The notes under the pieces: generated by a model | Seen by the model: only the letters and a program-made list of their open reading frames with translations | What the model was told of the DNA's origin: nothing | Database searches by the model: none | Shown here: one piece after another, positions 17,437 to 25,949 of the stretch | Layout: every line of letters starts with the position of its first letter | Numbering within the stretch: the stretch's first letter is position 1 | DNA from: Stappia sp. WLB 29 | Lineage (GTDB): Bacteria > Pseudomonadota > Alphaproteobacteria > Rhizobiales > Stappiaceae | DNA: 64,000 nucleotides | Assembly (NCBI RefSeq): GCF_023507705.1 | Contig: NZ_JALBGD010000010.1 | Location: forward strand, 62,001-126,000 | Direction: 5' to 3' | Program-made: the position numbers and the translations under genes

Positions 17437-18008
17437 TCGTCGCCTCCCAAGGCTGGGCGGTCCCGAGTTCTTTGGTCGGTAACCGCCTGAATGTTGCTAA
17501 GCTTGAGATTTGGTGTATGCCATCCAAATATTCTAGGCCAAGCCTGCACCAACGTCTCTCAAACATCCTGACAAAACAGTAACGCGCATCACACCTATGC
17601 GGTTCCGCTGGAAACGATTTTTTCATACATCGGCAGGGCGCCGTGATAACGCGCTGGAATCGCAAGAGTTTCAAACGGGGCAGGAATGGGGCGCGTGCGA
17701 GGCGAAAAGGTGGCGAGGTTAATCTCACGTTTCCGTGAGTTTCGGACGGCGCGCGTGGCCGGAGGCGTTGCGTAGCTGCCGAACAGGGCGTTCGTGCGCG
17801 GGGGCAAGCTCGCGGGCCTGCAAGGCGCGGCAGCAGACGGCACGGCCCGAGGCGGTGCGCTCCCCCGTCACCTCGGCGCCGCAGACCGTGAACAGGGTCT
17901 GCGGCGTCAGCGTCGCCTTCGAGTTTCCAGGGTCAGCACGTTGCCGCCGTGCAACAGCGCCGGCGCGGGATGGGTCCCACGCCGGCTCGTTGCCGGGTGG
18001 TGTGCGCC
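17437..18008. other. Intergenic region without a convincing gene; hairpin at 17878-17905
   Basis: This 572-base stretch separates two minus-strand genes. Its left part (17440-17650) is A/T-richer and should hold the promoter of the unknown membrane protein. The right part carries a 10-base hairpin (GCCGCAGACC/GGTCTGCGGC, 17878-17887 with 17896-17905) about 100 bases past the tupA stop, possibly a transcription end or mRNA-stabilising hairpin, although no T-tract follows. Short open frames here lack ribosome sites and protein-like composition. Confidence 0.5.
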
Positions 18009-18842
18009 TCAGCTGCCGGGCTTGGCGTTGGCGAAGAACAATTGCTGGCCGTCGATCTTGTAGTCGGCGATGACCTGCTGCCCCTCGTCGGAGATCACCC
18101 AGTCGACGAACTGCTGGCCGAGGTCGGCCTTCACGTTCGGGTGCTTCTCCTTGTTCACGAGGATGATGCCGTACTGGTTGAACATCTTCTCGTCGCCCTC
18201 GACGGCGATCTTGTATTCGCCCTTGTTGCCGAAGGAGATCCAGGTGGCGCGGTCGGTCATGACATAGGCGCCCATGCCGGTGCCGGTGTTGAGCGTCGCG
18301 CCCATGCCCGAGCCTGTCTCGCGATACCAGCCGCCCGACGCTGCCTCGACGTCGATATCGGCCGCCTTCCACAGGGCGAGCTCGGCCTTGTGGGTGCCGC
18401 TGTCGTCGCCGCGCGAGGCGAACGGGGCCTCGGCCTCGGCGATCTTCTTGAGCGCGTCGACAACATTGGCGGAGCCGGCGACACCGGCCGGATCCGACGG
18501 CGGGCCGACGATGACGAAGTCGTTGTACATGACGTCGAAGCGCTCCACGCCGTCGCCGTCGGCAACGAACTTCTCTTCCGCCGGCTTGGCATGGACGAAC
18601 AGCACATCGCCGTCGCCATTGGCGGCGTTCTTGATCGCCTGGCCGGTGCCCACGGCCACGACGCGCACCTCGATGCCGGTCTTTTCCTTGAACTTCGGCA
18701 ACATGAACTCGAACAGGCCCGAGTTCTGCGTCGAGGTGGTGGACTGCACCACGATGAAATTTTCTTCCGCATGCAGCGGGGCGGTAAGGCCCGTCGCCAG
18801 AAGGCCGGCTGCGGCGAGTGTCAGGAACCGACGACGAAGCAT
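18009..18842 (-). CDS. tupA: Tungstate ABC transporter, periplasmic binding protein
   Basis: A 277-residue secreted solute-binding protein. A signal peptide covers residues 1-25 (cleavage after LHA). The oxyanion-binding motif TTSTQNSGL is at residues 35-43, characteristic of TupA/WtpA-like tungstate binders rather than molybdate ModA. It would capture tungstate in the periplasm for TupB/TupC. The permease and ATPase genes lie directly upstream on the same strand (22-base gap to tupC), so tupB-tupC-tupA form one operon. Confidence 0.93.
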   Translation of the reverse strand: MLRRRFLTLAAAGLLATGLTAPLHAEENFIVVQSTTSTQNSGLFEFMLPKFKEKTGIEVRVVAVGTGQAIKNAANGDGDVLFVHAKPAEEKFVADGDGVERFDVMYNDFVIVGPPSDPAGVAGSANVVDALKKIAEAEAPFASRGDDSGTHKAELALWKAADIDVEAASGGWYRETGSGMGATLNTGTGMGAYVMTDRATWISFGNKGEYKIAVEGDEKMFNQYGIILVNKEKHPNVKADLGQQFVDWVISDEGQQVIADYKIDGQQLFFANAKPGS

Positions 18843-18864
18843 GTTGAAACTCCTACGTTGTTGA

Positions 18865-19659
18865 TCAGCCTTGCGCGCCCTGTCCGTCGAGGAAAAGGCG
18901 CCCTTCCAGCCAGGCCCCGGCGGCTTCGGATCGGGGGGAGCAGAGCACCCGCGAGGCGGGGCCGCTCTCCGCGACCCGGCCGGCCTGCAGGAAGACGATG
19001 TCGTCCGCCAGCCGCCGGGCCTGGCCGAGATCGTGGCTCACCATCACGACCGTGACGCCGCGCCGGCTGGCATCGGCGATCAGGCTTTCGATGGCCTGGG
19101 TCGACGCCGGGTCGAGGCTCGCCGTCGGCTCGTCGAGGAACAGGAGCTCGGGATCACAGGCGAGCGCGCGGGCAAGGGCAAGGCGCTGCTGCTCGCCGCC
19201 CGACAGCACCCGAGCCGGGCTGCGGGCAAGGTCGCCGAGCTGCGCCTTGTCCAGCGCCTCGGCGATGCGTGCCTCGCGCGCAGGCCCCCGCAAGCCCCGC
19301 ACCTTCAGCGCGAAGGCGAGATTGGCGAGCACCGAGCGGCGCAGCATCACGGGACGCTGGAACACCATCGCCTGTGCCCGTCGGGCGCTCTTGTCGAGCG
19401 GGCCGCCGCGCCAGGTCATCCGGCCGGCGGTCGGCACGATCAGCCCGTGCAGAAGGCGCAGCAGCAGGCTCTTGCCGGCGCCATTGGCGCCCATGATCAT
19501 GGTCTTGCGCCCCTGGCCGATGCGGATGTCGATGCCGTCGATCAGGCGCTTGCCGCCGATCTCCAGCCGCAGGCCTTGCGCCTCCAGCAGGGCGGGGACG
19601 GCTGCCGCGGCAATGCTCGCGGCGTCTTCCACTTCGGTTCTGGCCGCCGCCTCACGCAT
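18865..19659 (-). CDS. tupC: Tungstate ABC transporter, ATP-binding protein
   Basis: A 264-residue ABC ATPase. Walker A is GANGAGKS (residues 57-64), the Q-loop is VFQRP, the signature is LSGGEQQR, Walker B is LLFLDEP, and the H-loop is VSHD. It energises tungstate import through TupB. The gene starts inside the last eight bases of tupB, indicating coupled translation. The first 20 residues are Ala/Glu-rich and lie outside the usual domain, so an internal start is possible. Confidence 0.92.
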   Translation of the reverse strand: MREAAARTEVEDAASIAAAAVPALLEAQGLRLEIGGKRLIDGIDIRIGQGRKTMIMGANGAGKSLLLRLLHGLIVPTAGRMTWRGGPLDKSARRAQAMVFQRPVMLRRSVLANLAFALKVRGLRGPAREARIAEALDKAQLGDLARSPARVLSGGEQQRLALARALACDPELLFLDEPTASLDPASTQAIESLIADASRRGVTVVMVSHDLGQARRLADDIVFLQAGRVAESGPASRVLCSPRSEAAGAWLEGRLFLDGQGAQG

Positions 19660-20359
19660 AGGCGGCCCTCGCGGCGGAGGCGCGCAGGCCCATGACGGCG
19701 GCGTTCACCAGGACGGCGATCACCAGCAGCACGACGCCGAGCGCCAGCGCCAGCTCCAGGTTGCCCTTGGAGGTCTCCAGCGCGATGGTCGTCGTCATCA
19801 CCCGGGTGACGTGGTTGATGTTGCCGCCGACGATGATCACCGCGCCGACCTCCGCGACGGCGCGGCCGAAGCCGGCGAGCGCCACGGTCAGCAAGCTGTA
19901 GCGCGCATCCCACAAAAGCGCACCGATGCGGGTGAGGGGACCGACGCCGAGCGAGCGGAACTGCTCGGAATATTCGCGGTCGAGATCCTCGATCACCTGG
20001 CGCGTGAGGGCGGCGACGATCGGCGTGACCAGGATGGTCTGTGCGATCACCATCGCAGTCGGGGTGTAGAGCAGGCCGAGCGGGCCGAGCGGACCGGAGG
20101 CCGACAGCGCCAGATAGACGACGAGGCCGACCACGACCGGCGGCAGGCCCATCAGCGAGTTGAGCAGGACGGTCGCCAGCGTGCGGCCGGGAAAGCGGAA
20201 CGCGCCGACGACGGCGCCGAGCGGCAGGCCGATCAGGCAGGCGGCGATGACCGCCGTGATCGTGACGCGCAGGGACAGTGCGATGATTTCCATCAGGTCC
20301 GCATCGCCCGACAGGATCAGGGCAACCGCATCGCCGAGAACGGACGCAAAGGTCTGCAT
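19652..20359 (-). CDS. tupB: Tungstate ABC transporter, permease
   Basis: A 235-residue inner-membrane permease with about five hydrophobic spans and the binding-protein-dependent EAA-like loop REYSEQFRSLGVGPLTRIG, the contact site for TupC. It belongs to the TupB/WtpB group. It is first in the operon. The 176-base gap to the divergent MOT1-type gene holds the promoters of both, so both uptake systems may respond to the same signal. Confidence 0.92.
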   Translation of the reverse strand: MQTFASVLGDAVALILSGDADLMEIIALSLRVTITAVIAACLIGLPLGAVVGAFRFPGRTLATVLLNSLMGLPPVVVGLVVYLALSASGPLGPLGLLYTPTAMVIAQTILVTPIVAALTRQVIEDLDREYSEQFRSLGVGPLTRIGALLWDARYSLLTVALAGFGRAVAEVGAVIIVGGNINHVTRVMTTTIALETSKGNLELALALGVVLLVIAVLVNAAVMGLRASAARAAYA

Positions 20360-20503
20360 GCCTGTGATTTCTCCCTCTCAGGGGAAGAAATGCACAAAAA
20401 AGTCTAAAAATCCACCCGTTCGGCACCGTGACCGGCAAATCCCCTGACGGAAAATGCGGAGAGCGTTGCTTTCCTGCGCAATCTTCGGGATGCTGTTGGC
20501 AAG

Positions 20504-20519
20504 GTGAGGAAACTCTCAC
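20504..20519. promoter_or_regulatory. Short inverted repeat between tupB and MOT1-type gene
   Basis: GTGAG-N6-CTCAC lies 17 bases before the start codon of the molybdate transporter gene, in the divergent control region. It could be an operator or, in mRNA, a small hairpin near the ribosome site. It does not match the ModE palindrome. The functional call is tentative. Confidence 0.3.
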
Positions 20520-20535
20520 AAGAAAAACGAAAATA

Positions 20536-21735
20536 ATGCACGAAAACGCGCAAAAGGGCACGATCGAGAAGACTGTGACGCTCGGTGCGCCGCAGCAAAG
20601 GCCTGTGCGCGATGCGCTGGCGCATGTGCTGGCCGAGGCGTCCGGCGCCTGCGGCGATCTCGGCACGTTCCTGCCCTACGTGGTTCTGGTGCTGGTCGCG
20701 GGGCTGGCCGCGCCCGCGCCGGTGTTTGCCGGCTTCGCGGTCGCCTACCTGATGGTGGCACTGGTCTACCGCCTGCCCATCGCCGTGCAGCCGATGAAGG
20801 CGTTCGGCGTGGCGATCCTGACCGGAGCGGTCGCCGGAGTCGAGATCGCCTGGGGCGGGGCGCTGCTCGGCGTGCTGCTGGTCGGTTTCGCCTGCACGCC
20901 GCATCTGGTACGGGCGGCGCGGGCCATTCCGCAGTCGGTGGTGACGGGCCTGCAGGCGGGCCTCGGCTTGCTGCTCGGCGCCTTGGCTTTCCGGATGATC
21001 GGCGGGCAATGGCTGCTGGGCGCGGCCGCCGTCGCCGTGCTGGCGCTCAGCTTCGTGCTGCCGCGCGGGCCCTGGGCCCTTCTGCTGGTGGTCGCCGCCG
21101 TCGCATTCGGCCCGCTGCTGGGCGACGGGCTCGCCGCTCCCGGATTGGCGCTGCTTGCCGCCGGCGGAGCGGCCGGGGCGACAGTGCAAGCGCCGTCCCT
21201 GCTCGATGCGGTGACCTTCGGCGTGCTGCCGCAACTGCCCCTGACGCTGCTCAATGCCGTCGTGGTGGCGGCGGCCGTGGCGCGGTCGCTGCACGGCGAG
21301 GCGGCGCGGCATGTCGGCGAGCGCCGGCTCGCCGCGACCTCGGGCCTCGTCAATCTGGTGATGGCGCCGCTCGGCGCCCTGCCCATGTGCCATGGCGCGG
21401 GCGGCATTTCCGGCCATCACCGCTTCGGCGCGCGGGGGATGCTCGCTCCGCTGCTGCTGGCGGGCCTGTGCGCCGCCGCCGCCCTGTCGGGCGATGCGGT
21501 GGTCGAACTGCTTGCCCGCATTCCCGCGCCGGTCGCCGGCGCATTGCTGCTTTACGCTGCCTGGGACCTTGCCTTCAGTCGCCGCCTGTTCGATGCCCGG
21601 CCCGACTGCCGGCCGGTGATCGCCGCCACGGCCCTCGGCACGTTCGGCCTCGGCGTGTTGCCGGGATTTGCCGCGGGCCTTGCCGCCGAGGCGGTGCGGG
21701 CGCGCCTGTCCGCGCGGCGGCGCGCCAGCAGGTAA
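20536..21735 (+). CDS. MOT1-type molybdate transporter (SulP-related, no STAS domain)
   Basis: A 399-residue polytopic protein with about 10-12 hydrophobic spans. It carries the hallmarks of the MOT1 family: GDLGTFLP (residues 40-47), QPMKA (85-89), and PMCHGAGG followed by HHRFGAR (about 283-299). MOT1 proteins import molybdate with high affinity, and bacterial members are often annotated as putative sulfate or molybdate permeases. Placement back to back with the tungstate ABC transporter supports oxyanion uptake for molybdenum or tungsten enzymes. The ATG at 20536 has only a weak ribosome site. Confidence 0.88.
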   Translation: MHENAQKGTIEKTVTLGAPQQRPVRDALAHVLAEASGACGDLGTFLPYVVLVLVAGLAAPAPVFAGFAVAYLMVALVYRLPIAVQPMKAFGVAILTGAVAGVEIAWGGALLGVLLVGFACTPHLVRAARAIPQSVVTGLQAGLGLLLGALAFRMIGGQWLLGAAAVAVLALSFVLPRGPWALLLVVAAVAFGPLLGDGLAAPGLALLAAGGAAGATVQAPSLLDAVTFGVLPQLPLTLLNAVVVAAAVARSLHGEAARHVGERRLAATSGLVNLVMAPLGALPMCHGAGGISGHHRFGARGMLAPLLLAGLCAAAALSGDAVVELLARIPAPVAGALLLYAAWDLAFSRRLFDARPDCRPVIAATALGTFGLGVLPGFAAGLAAEAVRARLSARRRASR

Positions 21736-21746
21736 ACCGCCCCTAT

Positions 21747-22838
21747 TCAGCCGTCGCGGCGGGCCTTCACCAAGGCACCGTCGCCGCCTTCCAACAGCAG
21801 GGCGCCTGTCTCGTCGATGCGCCAGCCGGTGAGCTTCGGCAGGGTGTCGAGGAACTTGCGCTCCTGGTTCATCAAGGCCGGGGCGCAGGCCATCATCGTC
21901 GAGATCGCGCGCGGGTCGATGGCGATGCGGTCGCCGTTGGTGGCAAAGCGGGTGCCGTAGCTGTTGCAGGTGGCCCGCCCGCCGAGCTGGCCGTCGGCGG
22001 CAAAGATCAGCGTCACGCGCGAATTGTCGATGATGCCGCTTCTCGAGATGTCCTCGACCACCCATTCGCCGCCGGGCAGAGTATCCATGCCCGAGGCGAT
22101 ATCCGGCGTCTCGACTTCCAGCGTACAGGGCGGCTGCTCCTGTCCGCGCAAGGTGAAGCTCGCTTCCAGCCCCTTGGTCCACAGCACGGTGGTGGCATCG
22201 CCGTCCGCCTCGTAGCGCACGCCGCTGGCGGCCGGCGTCTGCGTGAGGGCCAGCGTTTCATCGCCGAGCTCCAGCACCGCGCTCTCGCCGGTCTGCCGCA
22301 GCCGGCCCGCGACGTCGCCGCAGGCGAGGCTCGCGGTGACCTGGGCCGGCAGGCCGCGCGCCAGCAGCACATCGCCGGCGTCGATCTCGATCGTGCCGGC
22401 TGCATCCGCTGCGATCTCGACCGAGATCGGCACAGAGACCCAGCCCGGTCCGTCGCCGTCGGTGAGCTGCAGGCGCAGGGCATAGTTCGTGCCGGGCACG
22501 AGTTTGGCGCCCTCGGCCTTCAGGTAGAAGGGGACCGGCACCTGCCGGCCCTCCAGCTTCTGGCGATTTTCCGCAACGAGGCGCACGGTCGCCGGGTCGA
22601 CCTCCGGCTGGAGCGCTGCCATTTCGCGCAGTTCCACCACCAGCTCCGCAGTGCTGCCGATGGCGATGCGCTCGCGATAGGCGGCACTGCCCGTCACCTT
22701 CACCGACCAGGCCTCGTCCTGCGCCGTGGCGGGCTGCAGCGAATAGGCCAGCGCGGTGCCGGCCAAGACCCCGGCCAAGACCCTGGCAAGGGCCAGAGTA
22801 ACGAAGGCTGCCGTGGTGGGTTTGCGTGTCTGTTCCAT
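21747..22838 (-). CDS. Secreted protein with YbaY-like and META (HslJ-like) domains
   Basis: A 363-residue exported protein. An N-terminal signal (residues about 12-40, ending PATAQ) precedes a YbaY/type III lipoprotein-like beta domain (SAAYRERIAIGSTAELVVELRE). A middle region containing LACGDVAGRL resembles a C-type lysozyme-inhibitor fold. A C-terminal META domain follows (GGEWVVEDISRSGIIDNSRVTLIFAADGQLGGRATCNSYG, seen in two parts). META proteins such as HslJ are linked to envelope stress and antibiotic tolerance. AGGACAGG precedes the ATG at 22838. It stops 12 bases from the MOT1 gene, tail to tail. Confidence 0.8.
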   Translation of the reverse strand: MEQTRKPTTAAFVTLALARVLAGVLAGTALAYSLQPATAQDEAWSVKVTGSAAYRERIAIGSTAELVVELREMAALQPEVDPATVRLVAENRQKLEGRQVPVPFYLKAEGAKLVPGTNYALRLQLTDGDGPGWVSVPISVEIAADAAGTIEIDAGDVLLARGLPAQVTASLACGDVAGRLRQTGESAVLELGDETLALTQTPAASGVRYEADGDATTVLWTKGLEASFTLRGQEQPPCTLEVETPDIASGMDTLPGGEWVVEDISRSGIIDNSRVTLIFAADGQLGGRATCNSYGTRFATNGDRIAIDPRAISTMMACAPALMNQERKFLDTLPKLTGWRIDETGALLLEGGDGALVKARRDG

Positions 22839-22990
22839 GCCTGTCCTGCCATGCTTGCAAAGCGGCCGCACATCCTCGAACGGTGCCCGGTCGCAGCGAT
22901 CCTTTCTCGGCTTAGCGGCGAAAGCGGGGCCGATGCAAGCTTTGCCGGCCGGCGGGCCGGGATCCCCACCTACGCGAACCTGCGCTTATT

Positions 22991-23007
22991 GTTCGCGTTT
23001 CGTGAAC
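22991..23007. promoter_or_regulatory. Inverted repeat upstream of the VOC gene
   Basis: GTTCGCG-TTT-CGTGAAC is a seven-base dyad with one mismatch, followed by an A/T-richer segment at 23007-23030 that could serve as a promoter for the VOC gene. A regulator binding site is plausible; the protein is unknown. Confidence 0.35.
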
Positions 23008-23110
23008 GATACTATGAGGAAAGGGCGGATTGTAATTGCGCCGCGTGAGGCGCACATTCGAGGTCACAGATTGCGGGCGTTCCGTCCCGCATTGAGACCT
23101 GGAGACAGTC

Positions 23111-24007
23111 ATGTCCGCCACCACCCTCGATAGCCGGACCGGCGCGCAAGCCGACCGTTTCGACATGGCCGCAGCGCCCATGCGCGTCGGCATCGTCACG
23201 CTGGCCGTGCGCGACGGCGCGCGCGTCGCCGGTTTCTATCGCGATGTTCTGGGCCTTGAAGACCTCGGCACGGATGGCCTTGATGCGCTGCTCGGCGCCG
23301 GCGGGGTGCCGCTGCTGCGCCTGCGCGGCGATGCGGCCCTCGAGATCGCGCCGCGCTCGGAAGCGGGGCTGTTCCACACGGCCTTCCTGCTGCCGACGCG
23401 GGCGGATCTCGGCCGCTGGCTCGCCTTCGCCGCCGCGCGCGGCCTGCGCCTGCAGGGCGCCTCCGACCACAAGGTGAGCGAGGCGGTCTACCTCGCCGAC
23501 CCGGAAGGCAACGGCATCGAGATCTATGCCGACCGCGCCCCGTCGGCCTGGACGGATGCGTCGGGTGCCATCGTCATGTCGACGGACCCGCTGGATGCGC
23601 CTTCGCTGCTGGGCTCGGCTGAGGGCACGCAGTGGCAAGGGGCGCCGGCCGGCACCATCGTCGGCCATGTGCACCTGCAGGTCGGGGCCACGGACAAGGC
23701 CGACGCCTTCTATGCCGGGTTGCTCGGCTTCGACATCGCCGCGCGCTATCCGGGCGCGAGCTTCTACGGCTCGGGCGGCTATCACCACCAACTGGCCGGC
23801 AACATCTGGAACAGCCGGGGCGCGGGGCCGCGAAAGGCAGGCCGCACCGGATTGGCCGAGTTGGAGATCGTCCTGCGAGATGCTGGCAGGATCGGCGCCA
23901 TCGCCGACGCCGCCCGCAAGGCCGGGCTGGAACCGGCGGAGGAGGGGAGCGACGGGCTCGTCATCGCCGACCCTTGGGGCACGCGCCTGCGTCTGACCGC
24001 GGCCTGA
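23111..24007 (+). CDS. VOC-family protein (CatE/catechol 2,3-dioxygenase-like)
   Basis: A 298-residue protein with two vicinal-oxygen-chelate repeats. Candidate metal ligands are His in LFHTAFLLP, Glu in GNGIEIYADR, His in GHVHLQVGA, and the pair in YHHQLAGN. The layout is that of the Bacillus CatE/YfiE group of ring-cleaving dioxygenases, although many members have no known substrate. The start follows GGAGAC by five bases. It converges on the MarR gene, 27 bases away. Confidence 0.85.
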   Translation: MSATTLDSRTGAQADRFDMAAAPMRVGIVTLAVRDGARVAGFYRDVLGLEDLGTDGLDALLGAGGVPLLRLRGDAALEIAPRSEAGLFHTAFLLPTRADLGRWLAFAAARGLRLQGASDHKVSEAVYLADPEGNGIEIYADRAPSAWTDASGAIVMSTDPLDAPSLLGSAEGTQWQGAPAGTIVGHVHLQVGATDKADAFYAGLLGFDIAARYPGASFYGSGGYHHQLAGNIWNSRGAGPRKAGRTGLAELEIVLRDAGRIGAIADAARKAGLEPAEEGSDGLVIADPWGTRLRLTAA

Positions 24008-24034
24008 CCCAGGAGTGTCGGCGGTCGGGGCCGG

Positions 24035-24538
24035 TCAGGCCTTGGCGTCTCCAGCCTCCAGCTCTTCCAGCAGCCTTCGCAGCAACCCGGCCAGCGCCTC
24101 GCGCTCTGCCGGGGCAAGGTGCGCGAGATACCGCGCCTCGTTCGCCATGTCCGCGCGGAAGGCCTCTTCCGCCAGCGAGATGCCGGCCGGGGTCAGCACG
24201 ACCTCGAGGCTGCGTCCGTCGCTCACCGATTTCTCGCGCGCGATAAGGCCTGCCTTCTCCAGCCTCCCGAGCCGGTGCGTCAGTCCGCCGGAGGAGATCA
24301 TCAGCGTCGAGTAGAGCTCGGTCGGCGTCAGCCGATAGGGTGGGCCGGAGCGGCGCAGGGTGGAGATGACGTCGAACTCGCCGCGGTCGAGGCCGAAGCC
24401 TGCGAAGGTCTTCTCGATGCTGCTGCCTGCCAGCAGCGTCAGCCGCCGCGCCCGGCCGAGGATCGCCATCGGCTCGGTGTCGAGATCCGGCAGTTCCCGC
24501 GCCCACTGCGCCCTCAGCCTGTCGACGTGATCCGCCAT
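24035..24538 (-). CDS. MarR-family transcriptional regulator
   Basis: A 167-residue winged-helix repressor. The recognition region is LTPTELYSTLMISSGGLTHRLGRLEKAGLI, followed by the wing DGRSLEVVLTPAG. It faces a cupin gene across a 139-base gap that contains two palindromes, so it very probably represses both itself and the cupin gene until a small phenolic or oxidant ligand is bound. The ligand is unknown. Confidence 0.92.
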   Translation of the reverse strand: MADHVDRLRAQWARELPDLDTEPMAILGRARRLTLLAGSSIEKTFAGFGLDRGEFDVISTLRRSGPPYRLTPTELYSTLMISSGGLTHRLGRLEKAGLIAREKSVSDGRSLEVVLTPAGISLAEEAFRADMANEARYLAHLAPAEREALAGLLRRLLEELEAGDAKA

Positions 24539-24603
24539 GGCATTCCTCTTTCTCGCTCACTGCTGCCGCTCGAAGCCACGACCGCCGGCTCAGTCTCTCG
24601 ATA

Positions 24604-24661
24604 TCAAGATATTTATCTTGACGCAAAGGCAAATCTGCAGAAGTATCTTCACGTCGAGATA
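24604..24661. promoter_or_regulatory. Two palindromic MarR operators over the cupin promoter
   Basis: Site 1 (24604-24621) is a perfect eight-base dyad TCAAGATA-TT-TATCTTGA. Site 2 (24644-24661) is TATCTTCA-CG-TCGAGATA, the same dyad with two mismatches. A -35 candidate TTGACG (24618-24623) overlaps site 1. A -10 candidate AAGTAT lies 17 bases on (24641-24646) and overlaps site 2. Bound repressor would block the promoter of the cupin operon. Confidence 0.7.
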
Positions 24662-24677
24662 GTGAAGGAGAATTGCC

Positions 24678-25070
24678 ATGACTGCCAGTGCCTGCACTTC
24701 TGTCCGGGCTTCTGTCGAGGAGGTCGGACGGCCCGAGATCTCGGTGCGCCGCCATCGCCCACCGGCGCCGGGCGAAAGCCCGACGGTGCGGTTCGAGGGG
24801 AAGGATTACGGCTCGCCGGTTTCGATGTTCGTCACCGACAGCGCGCCGGGGACCGGATCGCAGCTGCATATCCATCCCTATCGCGAAACCTGGGTGGTGC
24901 GGAAAGGCGAGGCGGAATTCCTGGTCGGCGGCGAGCGGCTGCGCGCCTCTGCCGGCGACATCGTCGTCGCGCCGGCCGATGTGCCGCACCGCTACCTCAA
25001 TGTCGGCACGGAGCAGCTGGAGCTGGTCTGCATCCATCCGTCCGACACGATCCGCCAGCAGGATCTTTAG
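24678..25070 (+). CDS. Cupin-domain protein
   Basis: A 130-residue single cupin. Motif 1 is QLHIHPYRETWVVRKGEAEF, with metal ligands His, His and Glu. Motif 2 is PADVPHRYLNVG, with the last His. Small cupins of this type can be dioxygenases, isomerases or ligand-binding proteins. Control by the adjacent MarR regulator suggests a role in handling the inducer. It is followed after 14 bases by the DUF4287 gene, likely in one operon. Confidence 0.88.
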   Translation: MTASACTSVRASVEEVGRPEISVRRHRPPAPGESPTVRFEGKDYGSPVSMFVTDSAPGTGSQLHIHPYRETWVVRKGEAEFLVGGERLRASAGDIVVAPADVPHRYLNVGTEQLELVCIHPSDTIRQQDL

Positions 25071-25084
25071 GAAGGAAATCACTG

Positions 25085-25306
25085 ATGTCCTCGTCCGAAG
25101 ACAAGCAGCCGGTAAAGGGGCCGGCCTCCTATTTCCCCTCCATCGAGAAAAAATACGGCCGCCCCATCGCTGAATGGAAAGCCCTGATCCGCGCCCAGCC
25201 GGGTCTCAAGCACATGGAACTGGTGGCCTGGTTGAAGGCGACGCACGGCCTCGGCCACGGCCACGCCAACGCGCTGGTTGCCCATACGCTCGCCGAGGAT
25301 AAATGA
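25085..25306 (+). CDS. DUF4287 small protein
   Basis: A 73-residue protein with the DUF4287 signature: SYFPSIEKKYGRPIAEWKAL followed by GLKHMELVAWLKATHGLGHGHANALV. The pattern of two helices with a conserved GLGHGHANA segment is typical. The function is unknown; family members are often near glyoxalase, cupin or stress genes. GGAAGGAAAT precedes the start. A short GC hairpin (AGGGGG/CCCCCT, 25346-25360) lies 40 bases downstream and may end the operon. Confidence 0.87.
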   Translation: MSSSEDKQPVKGPASYFPSIEKKYGRPIAEWKALIRAQPGLKHMELVAWLKATHGLGHGHANALVAHTLAEDK

Positions 25307-25396
25307 GGGGAACTTGGCCAGCCCGCGATGCGTTGGCTCGACAAGAGGGGGCTTCCCCCTGAGAACAATGGTTCGCGAACTTTCGAGGCAAAACTG

Positions 25397-25870
25397 ATGG
25401 ATGCGTCGACCCTGCCGGCTCTTTTCGGGTTTCTGGCAGCCTGTTTTCTCGCGGCCCTGACCGGGGCGCTGTTCCGCCCGGGCGAGTGGTACGAGCGCCT
25501 GAAGAAGCCGTCCTGGCGCCCGCCCAACAAGCTGTTCGCCCCGGTCTGGACGGTGCTCTATGTGATGATCGGGGTGTCGGGCTGGCTGGTCTGGCGCGAG
25601 GCGGGCTTCGACGGCGCGGCTCTGCCGCTCGCCGTCTACGGCATCCAGCTGGTGCTCAACGGCGTTTGGACGCCGCTGTTCTTCGGCCTGCACCGCCCGG
25701 ACCTCGGCATGATCGACATCGTGCTGGTGTGGCTGTCGATTGTGGCGACGATTCTCCTGTTTTGGCCGGTGCACATCCTCGCGGCGCTGCTGCTCGTGCC
25801 CTATCTCGCCTGGGTCACCTTCGCCGGCGCGCTGAACTTCTCGATCTGGCAGCTGAACCGGGAGGGGTGA
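25397..25870 (+). CDS. tspO: TspO/MBR family tryptophan-rich sensory protein
   Basis: A 157-residue inner-membrane protein with five spans, homologous to Rhodobacter TspO (CrtK) and the mitochondrial translocator protein. Visible hallmarks are WYERLKKPSWRPPNKLFAPVW (in two parts), the WTVLYVMIGVSGWLVW span, and the C-terminal NFSIWQLN. TspO binds porphyrins and is linked to oxygen and light responses, which fits a genome carrying a ChrR/photolyase cluster and cobalamin genes. The frame is open 23 codons upstream, but MDAS matches the family start. Confidence 0.94.
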   Translation: MDASTLPALFGFLAACFLAALTGALFRPGEWYERLKKPSWRPPNKLFAPVWTVLYVMIGVSGWLVWREAGFDGAALPLAVYGIQLVLNGVWTPLFFGLHRPDLGMIDIVLVWLSIVATILLFWPVHILAALLLVPYLAWVTFAGALNFSIWQLNREG

Positions 25871-25949
25871 GGCAAACGCAAATTGCCGCGCGGCGCGATG
25901 CGTCGTGCGGTGGCGGCATGATCGGATGTTCTGGGAGAGAGCGAGAGAG

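Noticed and set aside
17595-18073. Short frames on both strands in the gap below tupA
   Set aside because: No ribosome sites, Arg/Pro/Ala-rich translations and no resemblance to known proteins.
20360-20535. Molybdenum-cofactor riboswitch or ModE palindrome between tupB and the MOT1-type gene
   Set aside because: Neither the conserved Moco aptamer blocks nor a ModE-type half-site pair could be found; only a short GTGAG dyad is present.
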